Below are positions 16,045 through 25,230 of a stretch of 64,000 nucleotides of DNA, in pieces (the stretch's first letter is position 1; each line of letters opens with the position of its first letter). The stretch covers positions 1,860,001 to 1,924,000 of the forward strand of contig NZ_CP071872.1 of the NCBI RefSeq assembly GCF_022647665.1, read 5' to 3'. The notes below the pieces were generated by a model. That model had not been told where the DNA came from. It saw nothing but the letters and a program-made list of their open reading frames with translations, and did not search any database. Origin of the DNA: Streptomyces formicae (GTDB lineage: Bacteria > Actinomycetota > Actinomycetes > Streptomycetales > Streptomycetaceae). A program made the translations under genes and the position numbers.

Positions 16045-16748
16045 GCGGAGCGTCCTTTCGCTGCGAGGGGCGTGCGGAGTACGGAGGCGAGCGTGTCGAC
16101 GCGGTTGGTGGTGATCGCGTCGACGCCGCTGCCGATGAGGCGGCGCATCGTACGGCGGGTGTCGGCGGTCCAGGCGGAGAGCAGATAGCCGTCCGCGTGG
16201 ACGCGGTCGGCGAGCTCCCGGCTCACCAGACCGAAGCGGTAGTTGAGCCAGCGCGGCCGCAGGGGGGCCAGCAGGCTGGGGCGGGGCGGGGCGAGCGTCG
16301 TCCAGGTCAGGGCGATCTCCGCGCCCGGGTCGGCGGCGCGCACCGCGAACAGGGCGCCGACCCCACCGGTGTAGTAGACCCGCTCGCCCGCGCCGCATTC
16401 GCGCACTGTACCGACGATGGCGCGGACCGCCGACTCGTCGGCGCCCGGCAGATCCAGCATCAGCCGGTGGGCGCCCACCGCGATCAGCGCCTCGCGCAGG
16501 GTCGGCACCCCGCCGTACGTCAGCTCGGTCAGCTGCTCGTGGCTGAGCCGGGCGAGCGGGCGGTCGTGGCCCCAGAGCCGCTTGAGCGTCTCGTCGTGCA
16601 GCAGCACGGGCACCCGGTCGCGGGTCAGCCTGACGTCGACCTCCACGGCGTCCGCGCCCCGCTCGATCGCGGACCGCAGCGACGCGATCGTGTTCTCGCG
16701 CGCGACGTACGGGTCGCCGCGATGCGCTACGACAGTGACGGCATCCAT
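16041..16748 (-). CDS. Glycerophosphodiester phosphodiesterase family protein
   Basis: A 235-residue GDPD-fold enzyme. The active-site strings VVAHRGDP...ENTIAS and EVDVRLTRDRVPVLLHD carry the metal and catalytic His/Glu/Asp residues, and a TTNRVD ending matches the family. It would hydrolyse glycerophosphodiesters to glycerol-3-phosphate and an alcohol. It lacks a signal peptide and so is cytoplasmic. The ATG has GAGGT nine bases upstream. It lies between the deaminase (10-base gap) and the methyltransferase (four-base overlap). Confidence 0.88.
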   Translation of the reverse strand: MDAVTVVAHRGDPYVARENTIASLRSAIERGADAVEVDVRLTRDRVPVLLHDETLKRLWGHDRPLARLSHEQLTELTYGGVPTLREALIAVGAHRLMLDLPGADESAVRAIVGTVRECGAGERVYYTGGVGALFAVRAADPGAEIALTWTTLAPPRPSLLAPLRPRWLNYRFGLVSRELADRVHADGYLLSAWTADTRRTMRRLIGSGVDAITTNRVDTLASVLRTPLAAKGRSA

Positions 16749-16758
16749 GGGCCCGACC

Positions 16759-17784
16759 TCACCTCGCCAGCCATTGCTCGGTGTACGTGTCGATCTCCGC
16801 GGCGATCCGGGCCTTGCCGGCCGGGTCGAGGAACGACGCATCCACCGCGTTCTTCGCGAGCGCGGCGATGCCCCGCTCGTCCAGCTCCAGGAGCCGGGCG
16901 GCGACCGCGTACTCGTTGTTGAGGTCGGTGCCGAACATCGGCGGGTCGTCGCTGTTGATCGTCACCAGCACTCCGGCGGCGACCATCTCCTTTATCGGGT
17001 GCTCGTCGAGGGTGGCGACGGCCCGCGTGGCGATATTGGAGGTGGGGCAGAGCTCCAGCGGAATCCGGTGCTCGGCGAGATGGGCCAGCAGCTTCGGGTC
17101 CTGCGGGGCGCTGGTGCCGTGACCGATGCGCTCGGCGCGCAGCTCGTTGAGGGCGTCCCAGATGGTGCCGGGCCCTGTCGTCTCGCCGGCGTGCGGCACG
17201 GACCGCAGCCCGGCGGCGATGGCCCGGTCGAAGTACGGCTTGAACTGGGGCCGGGGCACGCCGATTTCGGGACCGCCGAGCCCGAACGAGACCAGGCCGT
17301 CCGGGCGCAGGTCGACCGCGAGCCGCGTGGTCTCCTCGGCCGCGTCGAGCCCCGCCTCGCCGGGGATGTCGAAGCACCAGCGCAGGATCACGCCCAGCTC
17401 GGACTCGGCTGCCTTGCGGGCGTCCTCGATCGCCTCCATGAAGCCCTGCGCGGGGATGCCACGGCGGGTCGAGCTGAACGGCGTGAGGGTCAGCTCCGCG
17501 TAGCGGATGTGCTGGCGGGCCATGTCGCGGGCGACCTCGAAGGTCAGCAGCCGGACGTCCTCGGGGGTGCGGACGAGGTCGACGACCGACAGGTACACCT
17601 CGATGAAGTGCGCGAAGTCGGTGAACGTGAAGTAGTCGGCGAGGGCGGCCGGATCGGCGGGGACCTTGGAGTCCGGGTGCCGGGCGGCCAGTTCGGAGAC
17701 GATACGCGGCGAGGCGGAGCCCACGTGGTGGACGTGCAGCTCGGCCTTGGGCAGGCCCGCGATGAAGGGCTGGAGATCGGTCAT
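16759..17784 (-). CDS. Adenosine deaminase family protein, probable aminodeoxyfutalosine deaminase
   Basis: A 341-residue amidohydrolase with the zinc ligands HVH (residues 17-19), PHAGE with the catalytic Glu, and SDDPPMF near 285. It lacks the classic adenosine deaminase string HLDG and has HVHHVGSASP instead. A deaminase at this chromosomal position in S. coelicolor was, as I recall, assigned to aminodeoxyfutalosine deamination in the futalosine route to menaquinone. That fits, but substrate choice is inference and adenosine remains possible. It is the first gene of the operon with the phosphodiesterase and methyltransferase. Confidence 0.85.
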   Translation of the reverse strand: MTDLQPFIAGLPKAELHVHHVGSASPRIVSELAARHPDSKVPADPAALADYFTFTDFAHFIEVYLSVVDLVRTPEDVRLLTFEVARDMARQHIRYAELTLTPFSSTRRGIPAQGFMEAIEDARKAAESELGVILRWCFDIPGEAGLDAAEETTRLAVDLRPDGLVSFGLGGPEIGVPRPQFKPYFDRAIAAGLRSVPHAGETTGPGTIWDALNELRAERIGHGTSAPQDPKLLAHLAEHRIPLELCPTSNIATRAVATLDEHPIKEMVAAGVLVTINSDDPPMFGTDLNNEYAVAARLLELDERGIAALAKNAVDASFLDPAGKARIAAEIDTYTEQWLAR

Positions 17785-17892
17785 CGGGGTCCTCCGTGTG
17801 TGCCGGTGCGTACGTCAGGGATCATCGTAGGCGGGGTGGGTGCCGCGCGTGTGCGCCCGTAGCATGACGGAATCACGATGGGGGAGGGCCCA

Positions 17893-18639
17893 ATGGCAGA
17901 CCAGAGCGACCAGAGGCCGGACGGACACGAGCCCGGCGACCCGTGGGCACCGCCCGAGCGCAGGGCGTCCCGGCCCGAGGCCCCCGAGGACAGGGTGGAG
18001 CTCGGCAAGGCGACGCCGGACGCGCAGCAGGGCCGCCCCACCGTGCACGACCAGCCGACGATGACATCGATGCCGTCCGCGGGCACCGGCGGCGCCGCTC
18101 CGCAGGGCGTGGACCCCGGTGCCGTACCGCCGCCGCCGACCGCCCCGGGCGGACCCGCGCAGCCCGCCCCCGGCCCGTACGGCTACCCGGCCGCGACCGG
18201 CGCCCCCGGGTACGGCTACCCGGCCGCGGCCGGCACCGTGGGCGCCGGCGCGCCCGGCTACGGCTACCCCGGATACCCGGGCTACCCCGGCTCCTCCTGG
18301 ACCATGGGCCCGGCGCCGCAGAACGGCATGGGCACCGCCGCGATGGTGCTCGGCATCCTCGCGCTCTGCCTCAGCTGGTGCTACGGGATCTTCGGGCTGA
18401 TCCTCGGCACGCTCGCGCTGATCTTCGGCATCCTGGGCCGCAAGCGGTACCAGCGCGGCGAGGCGGACAACAAGGGCCAGGCCCTCGCCGGCATCATCCT
18501 CGGCTCCATCGGCATAGTCGTGGCCGGGCTCTTCATCGCGCTCTACGTCTGGATCTTCGCGAACGCCGATGAGTGGGAGGATGAGGGCGTCGACGACCCC
18601 TGGGCGACCACCCTGGTCGTCGGCGCAGCCCCTCGCTGA
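17893..18639 (+). CDS. DUF4190-type membrane protein with proline-rich N-terminus
   Basis: A 248-residue protein. The first 140 residues are polar and low in complexity, with PGYGYP repeats. A two-helix membrane hairpin follows (AAMVLGILALCLSWCYGIFGLILGTLALIFGILG and GQALAGIILGSIGIVVAGLFIALYVWIF) around a GRKRYQRGEADN loop, the DUF4190 pattern. The function is unknown; Tyr/Pro-rich tails often mediate protein contacts. ATG 17893 is chosen because GGGGGAGGG lies just upstream; ATG 17878 would include that site. Confidence 0.82.
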   Translation: MADQSDQRPDGHEPGDPWAPPERRASRPEAPEDRVELGKATPDAQQGRPTVHDQPTMTSMPSAGTGGAAPQGVDPGAVPPPPTAPGGPAQPAPGPYGYPAATGAPGYGYPAAAGTVGAGAPGYGYPGYPGYPGSSWTMGPAPQNGMGTAAMVLGILALCLSWCYGIFGLILGTLALIFGILGRKRYQRGEADNKGQALAGIILGSIGIVVAGLFIALYVWIFANADEWEDEGVDDPWATTLVVGAAPR

Positions 18640-18653
18640 CGGACGGACGGACC

Positions 18654-18679
18654 GTCCGGGCGGCCCCCGCCGCCCGGAC
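18654..18679. terminator. Bidirectional hairpin terminator
   Basis: GTCCGGGCGGC (18654-18664) pairs perfectly with 18669-18679 around a CCCC loop. It sits exactly between two convergent genes whose stops are 51 bases apart. Confidence 0.8.
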
Positions 18680-18690
18680 CGCCCGCGCCC

Positions 18691-19287
18691 TCACCCCTCC
18701 CGGGACCTCAGCAGCTCCCGCGCCTGCATCAGCGCGAACCCCAGCAGATTCAGCCCGCGCCACCGCGCCGGGTCCTGGGCCCGCTCGTCGTCCGCCGCCA
18801 GCCCGATCCCCCACACCCGGTCCATCGGGCTCGCCTCCACCAGCACCCGGTCCCCGGTCGAGAGCAGAAACTCCCGCAGACCGGCGTGCTGGGCGAACTT
18901 GTGCACATTGCCCTCGACCACGATGCCGAAGCGCTCGCGCTCCCATATCTCGTCGCGGAAGCCGCGCACCAGCCGGCCCGCCTTCTTCGCCAGCGCCGGA
19001 TTCGCCGCCCCGACGGCCTTGCGCTCCGCTTCCCCGTCCCCGAAGAGACGGGCCTTGCCCGCCATCATCCAGTGCTCGGCGGTCGCGTACTCGATGCCGT
19101 CCACCGTGAACGGCGCCGGCCACCACTGGCTGAGACAGCTGGCATCGATGGTCCCGTCGCGGCGCGGCGTGTGCCCCCAGAAATGCAGATACTTGATCGT
19201 CCTGCCCCCGCCGATCCGCTCGATCAGCGCCTCGGTGTGCGTCCCGGTGATCCCCATACACGCGAGTCTGGCATCCGCCACTGACAC
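18691..19287 (-). CDS. NADAR/YbiA-family protein
   Basis: A 198-residue protein of the NADAR (YbiA, DUF1768) family, whose members hydrolyse N-glycosidic bonds of riboflavin intermediates or of ADP-ribosylated substrates. Seen motifs are LHFWGHTP, LSQWWPAPF, YATAEHWMMAGKARLFGD and NPALAKKAGRLVRGF. The ending MDRVWGIGL...NLLGFALMQARELL is family-typical. GTG 19287 or ATG 19257 could be the start. It stands alone, converging with the DUF4190 gene. Confidence 0.87.
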   Translation of the reverse strand: MSVADARLACMGITGTHTEALIERIGGGRTIKYLHFWGHTPRRDGTIDASCLSQWWPAPFTVDGIEYATAEHWMMAGKARLFGDGEAERKAVGAANPALAKKAGRLVRGFRDEIWERERFGIVVEGNVHKFAQHAGLREFLLSTGDRVLVEASPMDRVWGIGLAADDERAQDPARWRGLNLLGFALMQARELLRSREG

Positions 19288-19432
19288 TCCGTACGGGGAT
19301 GACCACCCCCACGCGACACATGGTCGACCGATTCCGTCGCGTAACCAAAAGGCAACTACGGAATCACTTGTTGGCGAAGTATCGCTCTGTCAGGATCGGC
19401 ACTCACTTCGAGCTGGAACAACGGAGAGCGTG

Positions 19433-20950
19433 ATGGGCAACCGCTTCCAGGTACAGGACCGCTTCAAGGACGGCGCGCAGTTCATCGGCGGACAGCTGCG
19501 CCCGGGCACATCGGGACACAACCACAGTGTCGTCGACCCCGCCACCGGGGAGCAGGTCCTCGACTACGAGCTCGCCGGCACCGCCGATGTGGATGCCGCC
19601 GTGGCCGCCGCACGCGCGGCGTTCCCCGGCTGGGCGGGCGCGACGCCCGGCGAGCGCTCCGACGCCCTGCACCGCTTCGCCTCCGTACTCGCCGAGCAGG
19701 CCGAGGACTTCGCCCGGGCCGAGTCGCTCCAGTGCGGCAAGCCGATCAAGCTGTCCCGTGAGTTCGACGTTCCCGGCACCGTGGACAACACCGCGTTCTT
19801 CGCCGGTGCCGCGCGTCATCTCCAGGGCCAGTCCGCGGGCGAGTACAGCGGTGACCACACCTCGTACGTACGCCGTGAGCCGATCGGTGTCGTCGGCTCC
19901 ATCGCACCCTGGAACTACCCGCTCCAGATGGCCGCCTGGAAGGTCCTCCCCGCCGTCGCCGCGGGCAACACGATCGTCCTCAAGCCCGCCGAGATCACCC
20001 CGCTGACCTCGCTGATGTTCGCCCAGGCGGCGGCCGCGGCCGGACTGCCCGACGGCGTCGTCAACATCGTCACCGGCGCCGGCAGGGAGGCCGGCGAGCA
20101 CCTCGTCGGGCACCCCGACGTGGCCATGACCTCCTTCACCGGCTCCACCCCGGTCGGCAGGCGCGTCGCCGAGCTCGCCACCGCCACGGTCAAGCGGCTC
20201 CACCTGGAGCTCGGCGGCAAGGCCCCCTTCGTCGTCTTCGACGACGCCGACCTGGAGGCCGCCGTGCACGGCGCCGTCGCGGGGTCGCTGATCAACAGCG
20301 GCCAGGACTGCACGGCCGCCACCCGCGCCTATGTGCAGCGCCCGCTCTACGACGCCTTCGTCGCCGGCGTGGCCGACCTGATGGCGACCGTGCGGCTCGG
20401 CGACCCCTTCGACCCGTCCACCGACCTCGGCCCGCTCGTCTCGCACACCCAGCGCGACCGGGTCGCGGGCTTCGTGGAGCGGGCCCGCTCGTACGCCACC
20501 GTCGTCACCGGCGGCCGGGCGCCCGGCGGGGAGCTGGAGAGGGGCGCGTACTACCTGCCGACCCTGATCGCCGGCGCCGCGCAGGACAGCGAGGCGGTCC
20601 AGTCCGAGATCTTCGGCCCGGTCCTGGTGGTGCTGCCGTTCGACTCCGACGACGAGGGCATCGCGCTGGCCAACGACACCCCGTACGGCCTCGCCGCCTC
20701 CGCCTGGAGCCGTGACGTCTACCGGGCGGGCCGTGCGACGCGCGAGATCAAGGCGGGCTGCGTCTGGGTCAACGACCACATCCCGATCATCAGCGAGATG
20801 CCGCACGGCGGATACAAGGCGAGTGGGTTCGGAAAGGACATGTCGGCGTATTCCTTCGAGGAGTACACGCAGGTCAAGCATGTGATGTACGACAACACCG
20901 CGGTGATCAGGAAGGACTGGCACCGCACGATCTTCGGGGACCGGCCGTAA
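19433..20950 (+). CDS. Aldehyde dehydrogenase of the polyamine locus
   Basis: A 505-residue NAD(P)-dependent aldehyde dehydrogenase, paralogous to the one at 11697. Motifs are APWNYPLQM, LELGGKAPF, the catalytic Cys in INSGQDCTAATR, and the matching tail VWVNDHIPIISEMPHGGYKASGFGKD. It probably oxidises 4-aminobutyraldehyde or a related aminoaldehyde. GGAG lies six bases upstream of the ATG. It heads the polyamine-transport cluster, with the PotD gene 72 bases downstream. Confidence 0.9.
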   Translation: MGNRFQVQDRFKDGAQFIGGQLRPGTSGHNHSVVDPATGEQVLDYELAGTADVDAAVAAARAAFPGWAGATPGERSDALHRFASVLAEQAEDFARAESLQCGKPIKLSREFDVPGTVDNTAFFAGAARHLQGQSAGEYSGDHTSYVRREPIGVVGSIAPWNYPLQMAAWKVLPAVAAGNTIVLKPAEITPLTSLMFAQAAAAAGLPDGVVNIVTGAGREAGEHLVGHPDVAMTSFTGSTPVGRRVAELATATVKRLHLELGGKAPFVVFDDADLEAAVHGAVAGSLINSGQDCTAATRAYVQRPLYDAFVAGVADLMATVRLGDPFDPSTDLGPLVSHTQRDRVAGFVERARSYATVVTGGRAPGGELERGAYYLPTLIAGAAQDSEAVQSEIFGPVLVVLPFDSDDEGIALANDTPYGLAASAWSRDVYRAGRATREIKAGCVWVNDHIPIISEMPHGGYKASGFGKDMSAYSFEEYTQVKHVMYDNTAVIRKDWHRTIFGDRP

Positions 20951-21022
20951 CGCCATGCGGCCACCGCCGCGTGGAGCCGGCTGCCCGACCGACGGCCACA
21001 CACACCCGAGAGGGAACAGCGC

Positions 21023-22270
21023 ATGGAGCAGTACCAGTCCGACCGCCTCTCCGCGGCCCAACTGGCCGCCGTGCAGCGCAGCATGACGAACGGCCGGGGT
21101 GCCCTCTCCCGCCGTTCGCTGCTGCGTGCCTCAGGCATCGGCGCACTCGCCGTCGGCGGTGCCGGGATGCTGAGCGCCTGCGGTATCCCGCCCGCCAAGC
21201 GGGAAGGCGACGCGGCGGTCTCCGACGACCACTCGGCCAAGGAGAAGCGCATAGCCTTCTCCAACTGGACCGAGTACATGGACATCAGCGAGGACGAGAA
21301 GAGCCGTCCGACCCTGGAGGCGTTCACCAAGCGCACCGGGATCACAGTCAAGTACACCGAGGACATCAACGACAACGTCGAGTTCTTCGGCAAGATCAAG
21401 CCGCAGCTCGCCGCCGGCCAGGACACCGGCCGTGACCTGATCTGCGTCACCGACTGGCTGGCCGCCCGGATCATCCGGCTCGGCTGGGCGCAGAAGCTCG
21501 ACCCGTCGAACCTGCCGCACGCGTTCGCCAACCTGTCCCCGCAGTTCCGCAGCCCCGACTGGGACCCGGGCCGGGCCTACTCGTACCCGTGGACCGGTAT
21601 CTCAACGGTCATCGCCTACAACTCCAAGGCGACCGGCGGCCGCAAGGTGGACTCGGTCACCCAGCTGCTCGACGACCCGACGCTCAAGGGCCGGGTCGGC
21701 TTCCTCACCGAGATGCGCGACTCGGTCGGCATGACCCTGCTCGACATGGGCAAGGACCCCGGGAAGTTCACCGACGCCGACTACGACACCGCGATCGGCC
21801 GGCTCCAGAAGGGCGTCGACAAGAAGCAGATCCGCCGCTTCACCGGCAACGACTACACCTCGGACCTGGACAAGGGCGACCTCGCCGCGTGTCTCGCCTG
21901 GGCCGGTGACGTCATCCAGCTCCAGGCCGACAACCCGGACATCAAGTTCACGATCCCGTCGGCCGGTTACATCACCTCCAGCGACAACCTGCTGGTCCCG
22001 GCCAAGTCCCGGCACAAGACCAATGCCGAGAAGCTCATCGACTACTACTACGAGCTTCCGGTCGCCGCACAGCTGGCCGCGTACATCAACTACGTCTGCC
22101 CGGTCGACGGCGTGAAGGACGAGCTCGCGAAGATCGACCCCGCCCTGGCCTCGAACACGCTGATCCTCCCGGACAAGGCCATGGCCGCCAAGTCCCACGC
22201 CTTCCGCTCGCTCAGCAGCAAGGAAGAGACGGCGTACGAGGAGAAGTTCGCCAAGCTCATCGGCGCCTGA
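21023..22270 (+). CDS. potD: Polyamine ABC transporter substrate-binding lipoprotein PotD
   Basis: A 415-residue extracytoplasmic binding protein for spermidine/putrescine-type ligands. A long N-terminal region precedes a twin-arginine lipoprotein signal (SRRSLLRASGIGALAVGG, lipobox ending at Cys53). The fold markers FSNWTEYMDI, FFGKIKPQL, RFTGNDYTSDLDKGD and DYYYELPVAAQLA match PotD. GAGAGGGA precedes the ATG by seven bases. It is followed in order by potA, potB and potC, so this is the cognate receptor. Confidence 0.92.
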   Translation: MEQYQSDRLSAAQLAAVQRSMTNGRGALSRRSLLRASGIGALAVGGAGMLSACGIPPAKREGDAAVSDDHSAKEKRIAFSNWTEYMDISEDEKSRPTLEAFTKRTGITVKYTEDINDNVEFFGKIKPQLAAGQDTGRDLICVTDWLAARIIRLGWAQKLDPSNLPHAFANLSPQFRSPDWDPGRAYSYPWTGISTVIAYNSKATGGRKVDSVTQLLDDPTLKGRVGFLTEMRDSVGMTLLDMGKDPGKFTDADYDTAIGRLQKGVDKKQIRRFTGNDYTSDLDKGDLAACLAWAGDVIQLQADNPDIKFTIPSAGYITSSDNLLVPAKSRHKTNAEKLIDYYYELPVAAQLAAYINYVCPVDGVKDELAKIDPALASNTLILPDKAMAAKSHAFRSLSSKEETAYEEKFAKLIGA

Positions 22271-22308
22271 CCGATCCCTGCCCACCGACACCACTGGGAA
22301 CGCGACCC

Positions 22309-23472
22309 ATGACTGACTCGAAGACTTCGAAGGCCGAGGGCGGCGATGTCCGGCTCTCCGGGATCAGCAAGACCTACGGCTCCTTCACCGCCGTGCACCC
22401 GCTCGACCTGACCGTCCCCCAGGGCTCGTTCTTCGCCCTCCTCGGCGCTTCCGGCTGCGGGAAGACCACCACCCTGCGGATGATCGCCGGCCTCGAGGAC
22501 CCCACCACCGGCACCGTCTTCCTCGGCGACCAGGACGTCACCGCCCTGCCGCCGCACAAGCGTCCGGTCAACACCGTCTTCCAGAGCTATGCGCTCTTCC
22601 CGCATCTGAACATCTACGAGAACGTCGCCTTCGGCCTGCGCCGCCGCGGCGTCAAGTCGGTCAAGAAGCAGGTCGACGACATGCTCGGCCTCGTCCAGCT
22701 CGGGGACTTCGCGCACCGCAAGCCGCACCAGCTCTCCGGCGGCCAGCAGCAGCGCGTCGCCGTCGCCCGCGCGCTCATCAACCACCCCAAGGTGCTCCTC
22801 CTCGACGAGCCGCTCGGCGCTCTCGACCTCAAGCTGCGCCGCCAGATGCAGCTGGAGCTCAAGCGCATCCAGACCGAGGTCGGCATCACCTTCGTCCACG
22901 TCACCCACGACCAGGAGGAGGCCATGACGATGGCCGACACCGTCGCGGTGATGAACGGCGGCCGTGTCGAGCAGCTGGGCGCCCCCGCCGAGCTCTACGA
23001 GCACCCGCAGACGACCTTCGTCGCCAACTTCCTCGGCACCTCGAACCTGATCGAGGCCGAGGTCGTCGAGGCCGGCGACGGCAAGGTCCTCGTGACGGCC
23101 GCCGACGCCAAGCTGCGGGTGCCGACGGCCCGCTGTGCCACCCAGCCCCGCAGCGGCGGGAAGCTGCTGGTCGGCGTCCGCCCCGAGAAGATATCGCTCG
23201 CGCACGCCGACGACGCGGGGGAGATCGCCGACGGCCGCAACCGGATCACCGGAAAGATCGCCGACTCCAGCTTCATCGGCGTCTCCACGCAGTTCGTCAT
23301 CGACAGCCCGGTCTGCCCCGAGCTGGAGGTCTACGTCCAGAACATCGAGCGGGACTCCCGTCTCGTGCCCGGTGCCGAGGTCGTGCTGCACTGGAACCCG
23401 GAGCACACCTTCGGCCTGGACGCCGCCCAGGCCATCGACGCGGGTGTCGAGACGGTCGAGGAGAGCGCATGA
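22309..23472 (+). CDS. potA: Polyamine ABC transporter ATP-binding protein PotA
   Basis: A 387-residue ABC ATPase. Walker [10 protein letters not shown] is near residues 45-53. The signature [16 protein letters not shown] is near 143, followed by Walker B VLLLDEP and the H-loop VTHDQEEAM. The C-terminal 130 residues form a TOBE domain with [11 protein letters not shown]. It drives PotBC. The last four bases overlap the potB start (ATGA). Confidence 0.94.
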   Translation: MTDSKTSKAEGGDVRLSGISKTYGSFTAVHPLDLTVPQGSFFALLGASGCGKTTTLRMIAGLEDPTTGTVFLGDQDVTALPPHKRPVNTVFQSYALFPHLNIYENVAFGLRRRGVKSVKKQVDDMLGLVQLGDFAHRKPHQLSGGQQQRVAVARALINHPKVLLLDEPLGALDLKLRRQMQLELKRIQTEVGITFVHVTHDQEEAMTMADTVAVMNGGRVEQLGAPAELYEHPQTTFVANFLGTSNLIEAEVVEAGDGKVLVTAADAKLRVPTARCATQPRSGGKLLVGVRPEKISLAHADDAGEIADGRNRITGKIADSSFIGVSTQFVIDSPVCPELEVYVQNIERDSRLVPGAEVVLHWNPEHTFGLDAAQAIDAGVETVEESA

Positions 23473-24398
23473 CCGTCACCGAAGCGCCGCCCCCGGTGGC
23501 GGCCGCCGCCGAACCACCCGTCCACAAGCCGTCGGTCCGCCGCAAGCTGGTCCCGTACTGGCTGCTGCTGCCGGGCGTCCTGTGGCTGCTGGTCTTCTTA
23601 GTGCTGCCGATGGTCTACCAGGCGTCGACCTCGGTGCAGACCGGCTCGCTCGAAAAGGGCTTCGAGGTCACCTGGCACTTCCAGACCTACTGGGATGCCC
23701 TCCGGGACTACTACCCGCAGTTCCTGCGCTCGCTGCTGTACGCCGGCACCGCCACCGCGCTGTGCCTGCTGCTCGGCTACCCGCTCGCCTACCTCATCGC
23801 GTTCAAGGCGGGCCGCTGGCGCAATGTCCTGCTGATCCTCGTCATCGCGCCGTTCTTCACCAGCTTCCTGATCCGCACGCTCGCCTGGAAGACGATCCTC
23901 GCGGACGGCGGACCGGTCGTGGAGACGCTTAACACCCTGCACGTCCTGGACGTCACCAGCTGGCTGGGCATGACCGAGGGCGACCGGCTGCTGGCCACGC
24001 CGCTCGCCGTCGTGTGCGGTCTGACGTACAACTTCCTGCCGTTCATGATCCTTCCGCTGTACACCTCGCTGGAGCGGATCGACACCCGGCTGCACGAGGC
24101 GGCGGGCGACCTGTACGCCACGCCCGCCACGACCTTCCGCAAGGTCACCTTCCCGCTGTCGATGCCGGGCGTGGTCTCCGGGACGCTGCTCACCTTCATC
24201 CCGGCGAGCGGCGACTACGTCAACGCCGAGCTGCTGGGCTCCACGGACACCCGCATGATCGGCAACGTCATCCAGTCGCAGTACCTGCGGATCCTGGACT
24301 ACCCGACAGCGGCCGCGCTGTCGTTCATCCTCATGGCCGTCGTGCTGATCATGGTCACGGTCTACATCCGCCGCGCCGGAACGGAGGACCTGGTCTGA
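23469..24398 (+). CDS. potB: Polyamine ABC transporter permease PotB
   Basis: A 309-residue inner-membrane permease with six predicted membrane segments, starting with YWLLLPGVLWLLVFLVLPMVY. It has the ATPase-coupling EAA loop HEAAGDLYATPATTFRKVTFPL near residue 215. It pairs with PotC. It overlaps potA by four bases and potC by one base, so translation of the whole set is coupled. Confidence 0.93.
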   Translation: MTVTEAPPPVAAAAEPPVHKPSVRRKLVPYWLLLPGVLWLLVFLVLPMVYQASTSVQTGSLEKGFEVTWHFQTYWDALRDYYPQFLRSLLYAGTATALCLLLGYPLAYLIAFKAGRWRNVLLILVIAPFFTSFLIRTLAWKTILADGGPVVETLNTLHVLDVTSWLGMTEGDRLLATPLAVVCGLTYNFLPFMILPLYTSLERIDTRLHEAAGDLYATPATTFRKVTFPLSMPGVVSGTLLTFIPASGDYVNAELLGSTDTRMIGNVIQSQYLRILDYPTAAALSFILMAVVLIMVTVYIRRAGTEDLV

Positions 24399-25210
24399 TG
24401 CTGCGACATGCAACCGATTGGCTCCGACGCAACCTCGTCGTCATCGCGGGCCTCGGCACGCTCGCCTACCTGATCCTGCCGAACGTCGTCGTGACGGTGT
24501 TCTCCTTCAACAACCCCAACGGGCGGTTCAACTACGCCTGGCAGGAGTTCTCGCTGGACGCCTGGAAGGACCCGTGCGGGGTCGCCGACCTGTGCGGCTC
24601 GCTCTCGCTCTCTCTCCAGGTCGCCGCCTGGTCCACGCTCGGCGCGACCGTCCTCGGCACGATGATCGCCTTCGCTCTCGTCCGCTACCGCTTCCGGGCA
24701 CGCGGCACCATCAACTCGCTGATCTTCCTGCCGATGGCCATGCCCGAGATCGTGATGGCGGCCTCGCTGCTGGCGCTGTTCCTCAACATGGGCATCGAGC
24801 TGGGCTTCTGGACGATCCTGATCGCCCACGTCATGTTCTGCCTCAGCTTCGTCGTCGCCGCCGTCAAGGCGCGCGTCCTGTCGATGGACCCGCGGCTGGA
24901 GGAGGCGGCGCGGGACCTCTACGCCGGGCCCGTGCAGACCTTCGTACGCGTCACTCTGCCGATCGCGGCCCCCGGGATCGCGGCGGGCGCGCTGCTGTCG
25001 TTCGCGCTCTCGTTCGACGACTTCATCATCACCAACTTCAACTCGGGCAACACCGTCACCTTCCCCATGTTCGTGTGGGGATCGGCCCAGCGCGGTACGC
25101 CCGTCCAGATCAACGTCATCGGTACGGCCATGTTCGCCATCGCCGTCATCGTCGTCGTCGCCGGCCAGGTCATCAGCAACCGGCGGAAGAAGACCTCACT
25201 GCCCGACTAG
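24398..25210 (+). CDS. potC: Polyamine ABC transporter permease PotC
   Basis: A 270-residue permease with six membrane segments and the EAA loop EEAARDLYAGPVQTFVRVTLP near residue 167. SFDDFIITNFNSG in the last third is characteristic of PotC. The ATG shares a base with the potB stop (TGATG). The FAD oxidase gene starts 20 bases later, so uptake and oxidation are probably co-expressed. Confidence 0.93.
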   Translation: MLRHATDWLRRNLVVIAGLGTLAYLILPNVVVTVFSFNNPNGRFNYAWQEFSLDAWKDPCGVADLCGSLSLSLQVAAWSTLGATVLGTMIAFALVRYRFRARGTINSLIFLPMAMPEIVMAASLLALFLNMGIELGFWTILIAHVMFCLSFVVAAVKARVLSMDPRLEEAARDLYAGPVQTFVRVTLPIAAPGIAAGALLSFALSFDDFIITNFNSGNTVTFPMFVWGSAQRGTPVQINVIGTAMFAIAVIVVVAGQVISNRRKKTSLPD

Positions 25211-25230
25211 GGCCCGAAGGAGTGGAAACC

